This document shows positions 18,554-26,186 of a DNA stretch of 38,445 nucleotides, in pieces; positions within the stretch are counted from its first letter, which is position 1; every line of letters begins with the position of its first letter. Both the position numbers and the translations under genes were made by a program. Below the pieces are notes generated by a model. That model saw only the letters and a program-made list of their open reading frames with translations. It had not been told where the DNA came from and made no database searches. The stretch covers positions 1 to 38,445 of the IMG/VR virus record IMGVR_UViG_3300008117_000120; one strand, 5' to 3'. Source of the stretch: a virus.

Positions 18554-18585
18554 TTTGGTTGTTAAAAATAGTTTTATTATATTTA
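18554..18585 (+). promoter_or_regulatory. Candidate class I promoter (TTTGG / TATATTTA) before the cassette
   Basis: TTTGGTTGT starts at 18554 and TATATTTA at 18578, exactly 24 bases later. This resembles the Bacteroidota -33 TTTG and -7 TAnnTTTG consensus. If spacing to the start site is standard, transcription would begin at or beside the ATG at 18590, giving a leaderless message. Confidence 0.6.
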
Positions 18586-18589
18586 GGTT

Positions 18590-19570
18590 ATGGAGAAAAA
18601 TCTAGTTAAACGTGTTATAGATGCTGGAGGTGATATTACTCCTCTCCTTATTCCTGCTGAACATACTAATGGTACTGGATTAATGAATCCATCTGTGATG
18701 GTAAAAGATGGAAAAATTACTGTCATTATTAGACATGTAAATTATACATTCTACCACTCAGAGAAAAAATTATTTCAACACCCATACGGACCATTAACTT
18801 ACATTCATCCAGAAAACGATGTTCGTTTACGAACATGGAATTGGTATTGTGAAATAGGTAATGATTTTAAGGTTAGTAAATATTATAAAGTAGATACTAG
18901 CCAATTTGACATATATGAGCCACTATGGGAATTTGTAGGATTAGAGGATGCCCGTATTATTGAATGGAATAATAAATTATATCTATCAGGAGTACGTAGA
19001 GATACTACTACCAACGGGGTTGGTAGAATGGAGCTATCTGAGATACAAGTAAATAAAGATAGTGTAAAGGAGATTAGTAGAGTAAGAATTGCACCACCAA
19101 ATGATCCAAACTCATATTGTGAGAAAAATTGGATGCCAGTTATAGATAAACCATTTCACTATGTAAAATGGGCTAATCCAACTGAGCTAGTTAGAGTAAA
19201 TCCTAATGCTGGTACATCACAAACAGTTCATGTAAGCAATCCTATTTCACTTCCAAGAGATTTAAGAGGTGGATCTCAAATCCTACCATTTAAAGATGGT
19301 TACTTTGCTATTACACATGAGGTAGATTTATTTAAGAGTGAAGAGGGTAGAAAAGATGCCGTATATTATCATCGCTTTATAGTATGGGATAAGGACTTTA
19401 ATATCATTAAAGTAACACCTGAATTTCATTTCATGGATGCCGATGTTGAATTCTGTATTGGATTAGCTGATTATGGAGATGAATATTTAATCACATTTGG
19501 ATTCCAAGATAATGCAGCATATCTATTAAGAGCATCTAAAACAGTTATAGAGGAGTTTATCAATGGATAA
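18590..19570 (+). CDS. GH130-like five-bladed beta-propeller protein
   Basis: A 326-residue protein patterned like GH130/GH43-type five-bladed propellers. It has 'NPSVMVKDGKITVIIR' (residues 33-48) as the first blade, 'GLEDARI' (117-123) corresponding to the G-x-x-D-P-R substrate motif, 'EKNWMP' (178-183), 'RGGSQ' (226-230) and His243. GH130 enzymes phosphorolyse or hydrolyse mannosides; related propellers occur beside glycosyltransferases, and some act in mannosyl transfer. No signal peptide is seen, so it should act in the infected cell. The stop overlaps the next ATG by 8 bases. The sugar substrate is not readable. Confidence 0.65.
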   Translation: MEKNLVKRVIDAGGDITPLLIPAEHTNGTGLMNPSVMVKDGKITVIIRHVNYTFYHSEKKLFQHPYGPLTYIHPENDVRLRTWNWYCEIGNDFKVSKYYKVDTSQFDIYEPLWEFVGLEDARIIEWNNKLYLSGVRRDTTTNGVGRMELSEIQVNKDSVKEISRVRIAPPNDPNSYCEKNWMPVIDKPFHYVKWANPTELVRVNPNAGTSQTVHVSNPISLPRDLRGGSQILPFKDGYFAITHEVDLFKSEEGRKDAVYYHRFIVWDKDFNIIKVTPEFHFMDADVEFCIGLADYGDEYLITFGFQDNAAYLLRASKTVIEEFING

Positions 19571-20696
19571 GATATACATTATAAATTATTTGGCCAATAA
19601 AATTAAGGCAAAATCATATCTTGAGATAGGTGTTGATCAAGGCATTAGTTTTAAAGATATAAACATAGAACATAAAGTAGGAGTTGATCCATTCTCACCA
19701 TATCCAGGAGTTATTAAAGAGGAATCAGATACTTTCTTTAAAACCAACACAGAAAAATTTGATATTATATTAGTAGATGGATTACATCATGCTGATCAAG
19801 TTTATAGAGACATTATTAATGCTTTAGAATGTTTAAACCTACATGGTTATATTATATGCCATGATATGCTTCCTACCAATTATGATATGCAAGTAATTCC
19901 ATTTAGTAGTGGAATGTGGACAGGTGATTGTTGGAAAGCATTTGTAGAATTAAGACAAACAAGAAATGATCTTGATATGTTTACTATAGACACCGATATG
20001 GGATTAGGTGTTATTAGAAAAGGTAAACAAACTTTATTAGATACAACTGATCCAATAAATTACTTTCACTTTAGCAACAATAAACATAAGTGGATGAATA
20101 TAGTTTCACTCCCTGATTTTTATAAAAAGATGGGTGAAAAAGATGTATTAAAAGCACTATTAAACCACTATATAGCCTACCCAAATAATCCAGAAATTAA
20201 CTTCTATATGGGTGTATATTATCAGGGTATAGGACAGACAGCATCAGCTGTATCATATTATTTAAGAGCGGCTGAAAGAACATATGATGATTTAGTGCGT
20301 TATGAATGCTTACTAAGGGCAGGAATGTGCTTTGATTCACAAGGTAGCAGAAATAATTCAGTAGAGGGAATGCTACAACATGCGGTAGCGCTAATGCCTT
20401 ATAGACCAGAGGGATATTATTATTTAAGTAGATTTTATGAGCGTGCTGAAAAATGGTTTAATAGCTATCTTATAGCTAGTATAGGTGATAAAGTAGCCAA
20501 TAGAGTTCCTACACCATTAAAAACAGATTTAGATTATCCTGGATTCTATGGTGTTATATTTGAAAGAGCAGTTAGTGCTTGGTGGTGTGGATTGTGTGAG
20601 GAATCGAGAAACATATTTAGATATTTATTAGAGAATGAACCACTAAATGATGTTCATAAACAAGCTGTATTAAATAATTTAAACCGTATAGGATGA
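19563..20696 (+). CDS. Methyltransferase fused to a TPR-like helical domain
   Basis: A 377-residue protein. Residues about 15-150 look like a class I methyltransferase of the Methyltransf_24 type: 'SYLEIGVDQG' (motif I, Glu21/Gly23), 'VGVDPF' (40-44), 'DIILVDGLHHAD' with Asp72, and 'ICHDM' with His100-Asp101. Residues about 190-377 are helical with TPR character ('NPEINFYMGVYYQGIGQ', 'RPEGYYYLSRFYERAEKW'), resembling repeats found in O-linked glycosyltransferases and their partners. Methylation of a sugar or protein side chain is plausible. The start overlaps the upstream gene by 8 bases and the stop shares ATGA with the next, so translation is coupled. Confidence 0.7.
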   Translation: MDKIYIINYLANKIKAKSYLEIGVDQGISFKDINIEHKVGVDPFSPYPGVIKEESDTFFKTNTEKFDIILVDGLHHADQVYRDIINALECLNLHGYIICHDMLPTNYDMQVIPFSSGMWTGDCWKAFVELRQTRNDLDMFTIDTDMGLGVIRKGKQTLLDTTDPINYFHFSNNKHKWMNIVSLPDFYKKMGEKDVLKALLNHYIAYPNNPEINFYMGVYYQGIGQTASAVSYYLRAAERTYDDLVRYECLLRAGMCFDSQGSRNNSVEGMLQHAVALMPYRPEGYYYLSRFYERAEKWFNSYLIASIGDKVANRVPTPLKTDLDYPGFYGVIFERAVSAWWCGLCEESRNIFRYLLENEPLNDVHKQAVLNNLNRIG

Positions 20697-21358
20697 AATA
20701 TATTGACAACAACCCAGAATCAGAATGGGGAATAGTGGAAACAGACCAGTGTGGAGTATCTAATTTAAAAGATAAACGATTCTTCGTTGTAGATAACTTC
20801 TACGCTGATCCTATAGCTGTAAGGAATTTTGCCTTACAACAAACATATTTTCCAGGAGAGGGTGCTGTAGGTCATCGCACTAGAAAACAATTTATGTTTG
20901 ATGGTGTAAGAGAGGCGTTTGAAAGTATTATTGGGGTAAAAATTGCAGATCGTGATAATGGATATGGATGGTTTGATGAGGGAATTAATGGACGCTTTCA
21001 ATATTGCCCTGCAGGTACACCATCAGTATTTCATTGTGATTCTCAAAAATGGGCAGCTGTAATTTATCTAACACCAGATGCCCCACCTCAATCAGGTACT
21101 AGCTTCCTTAGACATAAGGAAACTAAAATATTTCACAATAGTCAAATTAATTGGGATGCTGGTGAGGGATTTAAAGTATTTAACCAAAAAACATTTCTAG
21201 ACGGTACACCATACGAGACAGTTGATGTTGTAGGAAATGTATTTAATAGATTAGTTATATTTGATGGTGGATTAATCCACTCTGGAATAAATTACTTTGG
21301 ATGGGATATTGAAAGTAGTAGATTATTCCATATATTCTTCTTTAACGAGCAACAATGA
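20693..21358 (+). CDS. 2-oxoglutarate/Fe(II) oxygenase-like protein (DUF6445-like)
   Basis: A 221-residue protein carrying the full metal triad in correct order and spacing: His114-x-Asp116 ('FHCDSQKW'), distal His196 ('GGLIHSG') and Arg210 ('SSRLFHIFFF') for 2-oxoglutarate. The 'AAVIYLTPDAPPQSGTSF' stretch is the usual strand after the HxD motif. It resembles DUF6445-type relatives of prolyl hydroxylases. It probably hydroxylates a protein or sugar, but the target is unknown. Start and stop each share ATGA with a neighbour, locking its expression to the methyltransferase and the glycosyltransferase. Confidence 0.78.
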   Translation: MKYIDNNPESEWGIVETDQCGVSNLKDKRFFVVDNFYADPIAVRNFALQQTYFPGEGAVGHRTRKQFMFDGVREAFESIIGVKIADRDNGYGWFDEGINGRFQYCPAGTPSVFHCDSQKWAAVIYLTPDAPPQSGTSFLRHKETKIFHNSQINWDAGEGFKVFNQKTFLDGTPYETVDVVGNVFNRLVIFDGGLIHSGINYFGWDIESSRLFHIFFFNEQQ

Positions 21359-22122
21359 TACCAGTTATAGGAACAGCAGTTATGAAAAACCCTCATTGGG
21401 TAGAGCGCCTATACAAAAGTATAGACTATCCAGTAGATAACTTCGTTATATTCAACAATAACGGTAAGGGTGAAATAACACAAGAGCTAGAGGCGCTACG
21501 TGATATTGATCATAAATTTGTAAATAAACTTACAATATGCCATTTACCTACTAATTTAGGTGTATCATGTGTTTGGAATTTAATTATTAAATCCTATGTT
21601 AATGCACCTTACTGGATTATAGTAAATGATGATGTTGCATTTACAGATGGTTTATTAGAGGAAATGTATATAGCAGCTCAACAAGATGTTGGATTAGTAT
21701 TTCCATATGGAGGTGATTTTGGACAAGGTGCTTGGGATTTATTTCTAATTAAAGATTCAGTAATCCAAAGCCACGGACTATTTGATGAAAATCTAACACC
21801 AGCATATTGTGAGGATGCTGATTATATTATGCGTTTAAATAACCATCCAGTAAATAAAATATGCAATTTAAGTAAACCATATTTACATGGTCCTGGATTG
21901 TATAATGAATATTATACTCATGGTAGCCAAACTAAAAAATCAAGTATTGAGCTTAATGATAGATTAAACGAGATTAATTTAATTAACTTTAAATACATGA
22001 CCGAAAAATGGGGTGAAGGATGGCGCGTAACTGAGCCATACAGACATCCATTTAATAACGATACGTTGCCTCTATCCACGACCACTTATGACATATCATT
22101 TATAAGAAGTAAACAGATTTAA
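21355..22122 (+). CDS. GT2-like glycosyltransferase
   Basis: A 255-residue GT-A fold protein. It has an N-terminal strand 'IPVIGTAVM', 'NFVIFNNNG' and 'TNLGVSCVWNLII' (the nucleotide-sugar binding region of family 2 enzymes), 'YWIIVNDDVAF' with Asp92-Asp93 as the metal-binding DxD-type motif, and 'YCEDADYIMRL' with Glu153-Asp154 as the likely base region. No membrane segment is seen, so it is cytoplasmic. It shares ATGA with the oxygenase gene upstream. Such phage enzymes can glycosylate virion proteins, DNA or host surface; position behind Thr-rich fibres favours virion protein, by inference. Confidence 0.8.
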   Translation: MIPVIGTAVMKNPHWVERLYKSIDYPVDNFVIFNNNGKGEITQELEALRDIDHKFVNKLTICHLPTNLGVSCVWNLIIKSYVNAPYWIIVNDDVAFTDGLLEEMYIAAQQDVGLVFPYGGDFGQGAWDLFLIKDSVIQSHGLFDENLTPAYCEDADYIMRLNNHPVNKICNLSKPYLHGPGLYNEYYTHGSQTKKSSIELNDRLNEINLINFKYMTEKWGEGWRVTEPYRHPFNNDTLPLSTTTYDISFIRSKQI

Positions 22123-22128
22123 AACAAA

Positions 22129-22160
22129 TTTGGTTGTCTCCTAAAAAGATGATATATTTA
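22129..22160 (+). promoter_or_regulatory. Candidate class I promoter before the small-protein group
   Basis: TTTGGTTGT at 22129 and TATATTTA at 22153, the same 24-base phasing as three other sites. The predicted start near 22165 leaves about a 20-base leader before the ATG at 22185. Confidence 0.6.
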
Positions 22161-22184
22161 TATACACAATAAAATAAATTAAAT

Positions 22185-22385
22185 ATGTTAACAACTATCC
22201 TCGTATTAGCTGTAATCGCTGCTGTAGTATTCTTCTTAATGAAGAAGGGTAAAATTGCCGATGCTAACAACAACAACATTCCTGATGCTATTGAAAATAA
22301 AGTAGCTGAAGTTAAGGAAGAAGTTAAAGAAGTAGTAAAAAAAGCTAAGAAAACAACTGCTAAGAAAGCAAAAACACAAAAATAA
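22185..22385 (+). CDS. Small single-span membrane protein with Lys-rich tail
   Basis: A 66-residue protein. Residues 2-19 ('LTTILVLAVIAAVVFFLM') form one transmembrane helix, followed by a KKGK stop-transfer cluster, placing the C-terminus in the cytoplasm. Residues about 26-35 ('DANNNNIPDA') resemble a calcium-binding loop of the thrombospondin type 3 or dockerin kind. The rest is a Glu/Lys-rich helix ending in a very basic tail that could bind nucleic acid or acidic lipid. It could anchor phage components to the inner membrane or modify the envelope; function is unknown. Confidence 0.72.
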   Translation: MLTTILVLAVIAAVVFFLMKKGKIADANNNNIPDAIENKVAEVKEEVKEVVKKAKKTTAKKAKTQK

Positions 22386-22388
22386 TAT

Positions 22389-22850
22389 ATGGAAAAAATT
22401 ACATTGAAGTTATCTGAGTTCTATCAACTCGAGGCTGAATTGAATGGTCTTACTAACCAACAAACTGGTGAAGTAATTTCAAAAGGCTTATTGAGCGAAA
22501 AAATCAAATTAACTACAAAGTATTGGTTACATGACCTTAATAAGAAGGTTGCTGCTGAAAAAGAATCAGTAGAGAAACTTAAAGAGGAATTAATCAAGAA
22601 GTACGGTAAAGAAGAAAACGGTGCTATTAGTATTCCTCTCTATATCAATGAAGTAATTGATGAAGAGACTAAAGAAGTAGTATCACGTGAATTAAACCCT
22701 GACTTTGTTAAGTTTCAAAATGATTTTAACGCTTTACTAAGTGAAGAGCGTGAATTAGAATATCGCACTTTCAAATTAGAAGAATTTGATGGTGTTGAAA
22801 CTGAAGGTGTTTATAACACATTCTTTAAGTTAGTAAAAGTTGATGAATAA
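22389..22850 (+). CDS. Hypothetical helical protein
   Basis: A 153-residue, charged (Glu/Lys-rich), mostly helical protein that I do not recognise. A central coiled-coil-prone segment lies around residues 45-75 ('LHDLNKKVAAEKESVEKLKE'). It starts three bases after the membrane protein gene, and its stop overlaps the next start. C-ending codons are frequent, as in highly expressed genes of this window. The context is a cluster of small proteins ahead of the tail sheath; its role is unknown. Confidence 0.7.
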   Translation: MEKITLKLSEFYQLEAELNGLTNQQTGEVISKGLLSEKIKLTTKYWLHDLNKKVAAEKESVEKLKEELIKKYGKEENGAISIPLYINEVIDEETKEVVSRELNPDFVKFQNDFNALLSEERELEYRTFKLEEFDGVETEGVYNTFFKLVKVDE

Positions 22851-23076
22851 AATATCTGAAATATTTCAGGCGTGGGTAGCCTCGGCTAGACCCACTCCTG
22901 AACAACTTTCAATTGCTCAATATCGCTCACAAGTTTGTGATAGCTGTCCACACAAAAAATTTGTAACAGCAATCCAAACATTTGTATGTGGTGAATGTGG
23001 ATGCCCATTGAGCAAAAAAGTATTTTCACCTAAACCAGGACCACAAGCTTGCCCATTAGCTAAATGGGAACAATAA
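22843..23076 (+). CDS. Cys-rich putative zinc-ribbon protein
   Basis: A small protein of 77 residues if the ATG at 22843 is used; a TTG three bases earlier is possible but less likely. It contains 'VCDSCPH', 'CGECGCPL' and 'ACPLAKW', six to seven Cys arranged as two C-x2-C knuckles plus extra Cys, typical of a zinc ribbon that binds nucleic acid or protein. It overlaps the upstream stop by 8 bases, so translation is coupled. No catalytic domain is present. Confidence 0.68.
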   Translation: MNKISEIFQAWVASARPTPEQLSIAQYRSQVCDSCPHKKFVTAIQTFVCGECGCPLSKKVFSPKPGPQACPLAKWEQ

Positions 23077-23085
23077 TAAAACGTT

Positions 23086-23352
23086 ATGGCACAACTTACA
23101 CCAGAGGAATTACAATCTATTAGAGATTTACAATCTAAGTACAACCAAACAATCCTTGAGATTGGTGCATCTGAAGCACAGCTAATCGTATTTCAAGAAA
23201 ATATTGAAAAATTGACCGATGCTAAAAAAGGTTTAGTATCTGATTTAAAAACAATCGAGCAAAAAGAATCAGAGCTTATTAAAACCTTACAAGAAAAATA
23301 CGGTCAAGGCAGTATAGATATTAATACGGGAGAAATCACACCTATCCAGTAA
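23086..23352 (+). CDS. Small coiled-coil protein
   Basis: An 88-residue protein almost wholly predicted as coiled coil: heptad-like hydrophobics run from 'LQSIRDLQSKYNQTILEI' through about residue 76, followed by a short 'IDINTGEITPIQ' tail. No membrane segment or Cys. It lies nine bases after the zinc-ribbon gene and is the last gene before the sheath transcription unit. Function is unknown; assembly factor or scaffold is a guess. Confidence 0.68.
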   Translation: MAQLTPEELQSIRDLQSKYNQTILEIGASEAQLIVFQENIEKLTDAKKGLVSDLKTIEQKESELIKTLQEKYGQGSIDINTGEITPIQ

Positions 23353-23380
23353 TAGTTTCGCGTTTTGTAATGGGTTTTGG

Positions 23381-23389
23381 ATATTTATT
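23381..23389 (+). promoter_or_regulatory. Candidate class II promoter box before tail sheath
   Basis: ATATTTATT, preceded by G, lies 44 bases before the sheath ATG, farther than at other class II sites. A 6-base inverted repeat (ATTAGG at 23390-23395 and CCTAAT at 23401-23406) follows at once and could fold in the leader. TTTCG lies where class I has TTTGG, so class membership is uncertain. Confidence 0.45.
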
Positions 23390-23433
23390 ATTAGGTCAAT
23401 CCTAATTAAATTTTCAAAAACAATTAATACAAA

Positions 23434-25563
23434 ATGGCAGAACAAATTTTATCTCCAGGCGTATTCCAAAATGAATCTGACCAATCGTTAGTTCAGAGGG
23501 GTATTCAAGGTACTGCAACAGCAATTGTTGGTCCAACTGTGTTGGGTCAACCATTCGTTCCTACCTATGTTACTTCTTACAGTGAATTCGCAGCAAAATT
23601 CGGAGAAACATTTAAAAGTGGTAGTTACAACTACGAATACTTTACATCAATGGCCGCTAGGGATTTCTTCCAAAATGGTGGTCAAACATTACTCGTAACT
23701 AGAATTGTAAATGGTAGTGGTAGCTCAGCAATGAGTACTTACGCTTCAGCTAGTGTTGGTAACCAAACTCCAACTACTGGTGATAAATTTGCTACTGGTA
23801 GTGGTGCTATAGCTGCTGCTTTTACTGCTAACCAAGAAGTTAGAGTAACTTACGGAAGTACTGTATATCGCTTTATTGCTGTAGATAACACAACTCTTGG
23901 TCCTCAAGATGATGTAGATGGTAACTTATATTACTTTGCTACAGGATCAACAGCAGCCGCTCAAGCTACTAACGTAGCAGCTGTAATTAACCGTGCAATA
24001 TCAGGATCTGCAGCTAGCGCTAGTGTAAACTTAGTAGTAGCTTCAACAAGTACTGCTACTTTAATTCTTTCAGGATCTTCAGCTGGTACATTTGCTAACG
24101 GAATTACAGTAGCAACTGGATCGGCTTCAAGTTTCTCTACTTTAATTACTTTAGGTGGTGGTACTAATACATCCGATACTGGAAATGCATTTGTACTTGA
24201 AACATTAGCTTGGGGTAATACAATGAATAACACCTCTAGCTTATCAGCAGGTGCTTTAGCTAGTGGTAGTACAGTAAACGTTCGTTGGGAAATTACGCAA
24301 GTAAGTACTGGTAGTGGTACATTTACCTTAGCTATTCGTCAAGGTAATGATAATACTGCTCAACCTAACTATATAGAAACATGGCCTAATTTATCATTAG
24401 ACCCAGCCTTACCAAACTTTATCTCTCGTGTAATTGGTGATTATAAACCAATGTTCCGTTTAGATGTTGATGGTGAGCCATATATTGATATTACTGGTTC
24501 TTACGCTAATGCTTCTCAGTATGTGCGTGTTAAATCAGTAAACCCAACAATTGATTCAATTGATAATAATGGATTCTTTAAATCAGGTTCCTTAAGCGGT
24601 AGCTTACCAGCATTAGGAAGTGGATCATATGGTGGTTCATTTGGTGGTGGTTTAACTGCTACTTCACTTGCACAATTAATGAACGAAAATATCACAGCAA
24701 CTAACGTTCAAGGTTTCCAACCAGCTGATTATATTACTGCTTTCAATTTATTAGCAAATAAAGATGATTTCCGCTTTAATGTATTATTAGCTCCAGGTGT
24801 TACTTTAGACAATAGTGCAGTATCAACTATGATTTCTACTTGTGAGGGTCGTGGTGATGCAATTGCTGTTGTAGACACTAAATTATATGGCGCTGTAGTA
24901 TCAACAGCTGCAACAGCTGCTGCTGGTCAAAACAGTAATTATGCTGCAACATATTGGCCTTGGGTACAGTTATTTAGCTCTGGATTAGGTAAGGCTGTAT
25001 GGGCTCCTCCATCAACAGTAATGGGTGGTGTTTATGCCTTCAACGATCAGGTTGCTGCTAGCTGGTTTGCTCCTGCAGGTTTAAATCGTGGTGGTGTTCC
25101 TTCAGTATTACGTGCTGAAAGAAAATTATCTCAAAACGATCGCGATACATTATATGATGCAAGTGTTAACCCATTAGCTACATTCCCTGGAGAAGGTGTT
25201 GTAGTATTTGGTCAGAAAACATTACAGAAAAAATCAACAGCATTAGATCGTGTAAACGTTCGTCGCTTATTAATTGCATTAAAAGATTACATTGGTCAAG
25301 TAGCTAATAACTTAGTATTCGAACAAAATACTAACGTTACTCGTAACCGCTTCTTAAGCCAAGTAAATCCATACATGGAATCAGTAGTACAACGTCAAGG
25401 TTTATACGCTTACAAAGTAGTGATGGATGAATCAAACAACACTCCTGATGTAATCGATCGTAACCAATTAGTAGGTCAGATCTATATCCAACCAACTAAG
25501 ACTGCTGAATTCATTATATTGAACTTCAACGTACAACCAACTGGCGCTACATTCCCTGCCTAA
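23434..25563 (+). CDS. 18: Contractile tail sheath protein (gp18-like)
   Basis: A 709-residue protein with the classic sheath N-terminus 'SPGVFQNESDQS' then 'GTATAIVGPTVLGQPFVP' and a 'SYSEFAAKFGE' segment. The C-terminus is the conserved core: 'RRLLIALKDYIGQVANNLVF', 'NPYMESVVQRQGLYAYKVV' and 'VGQIYIQPTKTAEFIILNF'. It polymerises around the tube and contracts at infection. Residues about 95-300 are Ser/Gly/Thr-rich and variable, likely the outward-facing insertion domains. It is slightly longer than T4 gp18 (about 660 residues). C-rich codons near the 3' end fit high expression. The tube gene follows after about 50 bases. Confidence 0.95.
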   Translation: MAEQILSPGVFQNESDQSLVQRGIQGTATAIVGPTVLGQPFVPTYVTSYSEFAAKFGETFKSGSYNYEYFTSMAARDFFQNGGQTLLVTRIVNGSGSSAMSTYASASVGNQTPTTGDKFATGSGAIAAAFTANQEVRVTYGSTVYRFIAVDNTTLGPQDDVDGNLYYFATGSTAAAQATNVAAVINRAISGSAASASVNLVVASTSTATLILSGSSAGTFANGITVATGSASSFSTLITLGGGTNTSDTGNAFVLETLAWGNTMNNTSSLSAGALASGSTVNVRWEITQVSTGSGTFTLAIRQGNDNTAQPNYIETWPNLSLDPALPNFISRVIGDYKPMFRLDVDGEPYIDITGSYANASQYVRVKSVNPTIDSIDNNGFFKSGSLSGSLPALGSGSYGGSFGGGLTATSLAQLMNENITATNVQGFQPADYITAFNLLANKDDFRFNVLLAPGVTLDNSAVSTMISTCEGRGDAIAVVDTKLYGAVVSTAATAAAGQNSNYAATYWPWVQLFSSGLGKAVWAPPSTVMGGVYAFNDQVAASWFAPAGLNRGGVPSVLRAERKLSQNDRDTLYDASVNPLATFPGEGVVVFGQKTLQKKSTALDRVNVRRLLIALKDYIGQVANNLVFEQNTNVTRNRFLSQVNPYMESVVQRQGLYAYKVVMDESNNTPDVIDRNQLVGQIYIQPTKTAEFIILNFNVQPTGATFPA

Positions 25564-25572
25564 GGGGATGTA
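25548..25572 (+). terminator. Hairpin spanning the sheath stop codon
   Basis: Arms 25548-25557 and 25563-25572 pair over 10 bases with one G-U, and the loop is GCCTA. No U-run follows, so it may attenuate transcription or protect the mRNA 3' end rather than terminate fully. A class II promoter box follows at 25580. Confidence 0.45.
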
Positions 25573-25579
25573 GTTGCTA

Positions 25580-25588
25580 ATATTTATT
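25580..25588 (+). promoter_or_regulatory. Candidate class II promoter box before tail tube
   Basis: AATATTTATT, 24 bases between box and ATG. The box sits between inverted arms TTGCTA (25574-25579) and TAGCAA (25591-25596). Confidence 0.5.
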
Positions 25589-25612
25589 AATAGCAATTAA
25601 ACACAAAATAAA

Positions 25613-26098
25613 ATGGCAGTATTAGACGCTAACGAAATCATGTTTACCGCTTTTGAACCAAAAGTTCAAAATAGGTTTATCATGTACATCGATGGTATCC
25701 CAGCATATTTGATTAAGGCAGCCGCTGCTCCTGGATTTGAAGCTGGTGAAATTATCTTAGATCATATCAACGTATACCGTAAAGTAAAAGGAAAAGTACG
25801 TTGGAACGATATGCAATTAAGCCTTTACGACCCAGTAACTCCATCAGGCGCACAAGCTGTAATGGAATGGGCTCGTTTGGCACACGAATCAGTAACTGGA
25901 CGCGATGGTTACTCTGATTTCTATAAAAAAGATTTAACTTTAGATATTTTAGGTCCTGTAGGCGATATCGTAGGTGAGTGGATTATTAAAGGTGCTTATG
26001 TTAAAACAGCTACTTTCGGTGAATACGATTGGGCTAACGAGGCAGCTATCAACTTAACCGTTAACATCGCTATGGATTATTGCGTATTGAACTTCTAA
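25613..26098 (+). CDS. 19: Tail tube protein (gp19-like)
   Basis: A 161-residue protein of normal tail-tube length, directly after the sheath as in T4-like phages. It has 'FEPKVQNRFIMYIDGIPAYLIKAA' at the start (the strand pair that packs in the tube ring), 'VRWNDMQLSLYDPV' and 'GAYVKTATFGEYDWANEAA' near the end. Hexameric rings of this protein form the inner tube that carries DNA and is driven through the envelope. It has its own promoter-like box and a strong terminator, so it is probably made as a single-gene message in large amounts. Codons are biased to C-ending forms. Confidence 0.94.
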   Translation: MAVLDANEIMFTAFEPKVQNRFIMYIDGIPAYLIKAAAAPGFEAGEIILDHINVYRKVKGKVRWNDMQLSLYDPVTPSGAQAVMEWARLAHESVTGRDGYSDFYKKDLTLDILGPVGDIVGEWIIKGAYVKTATFGEYDWANEAAINLTVNIAMDYCVLNF

Positions 26099-26123
26099 TT
26101 CCCCTCTATATCTCTTTCTTTAA

Positions 26124-26154
26124 GGCGTCTGCTTTTGCAGACGTCTTTTTTTTT
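26124..26154 (+). terminator. Rho-independent terminator after tail tube
   Basis: Arms GGCGTCTGC (26124-26132) and GCAGACGTC (26137-26145) pair over 9 bases with one G-U, with a TTTT loop and nine T (26146-26154). It separates the tube message from the next promoter box four bases later. Confidence 0.9.
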
Positions 26155-26157
26155 CGT

Positions 26158-26166
26158 ATATTTATA
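26158..26166 (+). promoter_or_regulatory. Candidate promoter box before the gp26-like gene
   Basis: ATATTTATA preceded by T, 20 bases before the ATG at 26187 and directly after the terminator. TTTTG in the terminator loop lies where class I sites have TTTGG, but the match is poor, so it is grouped with class II. Confidence 0.5.
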
Positions 26167-26186
26167 TATATAACAAATAAAAGTTT

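Noticed and set aside
18554-18569. Short AACCA/TGGTT inverted repeat as a terminator after the first methyltransferase-like gene
   Set aside because: The arms are only 5 bases, there is no T-run, and it overlaps the candidate promoter.
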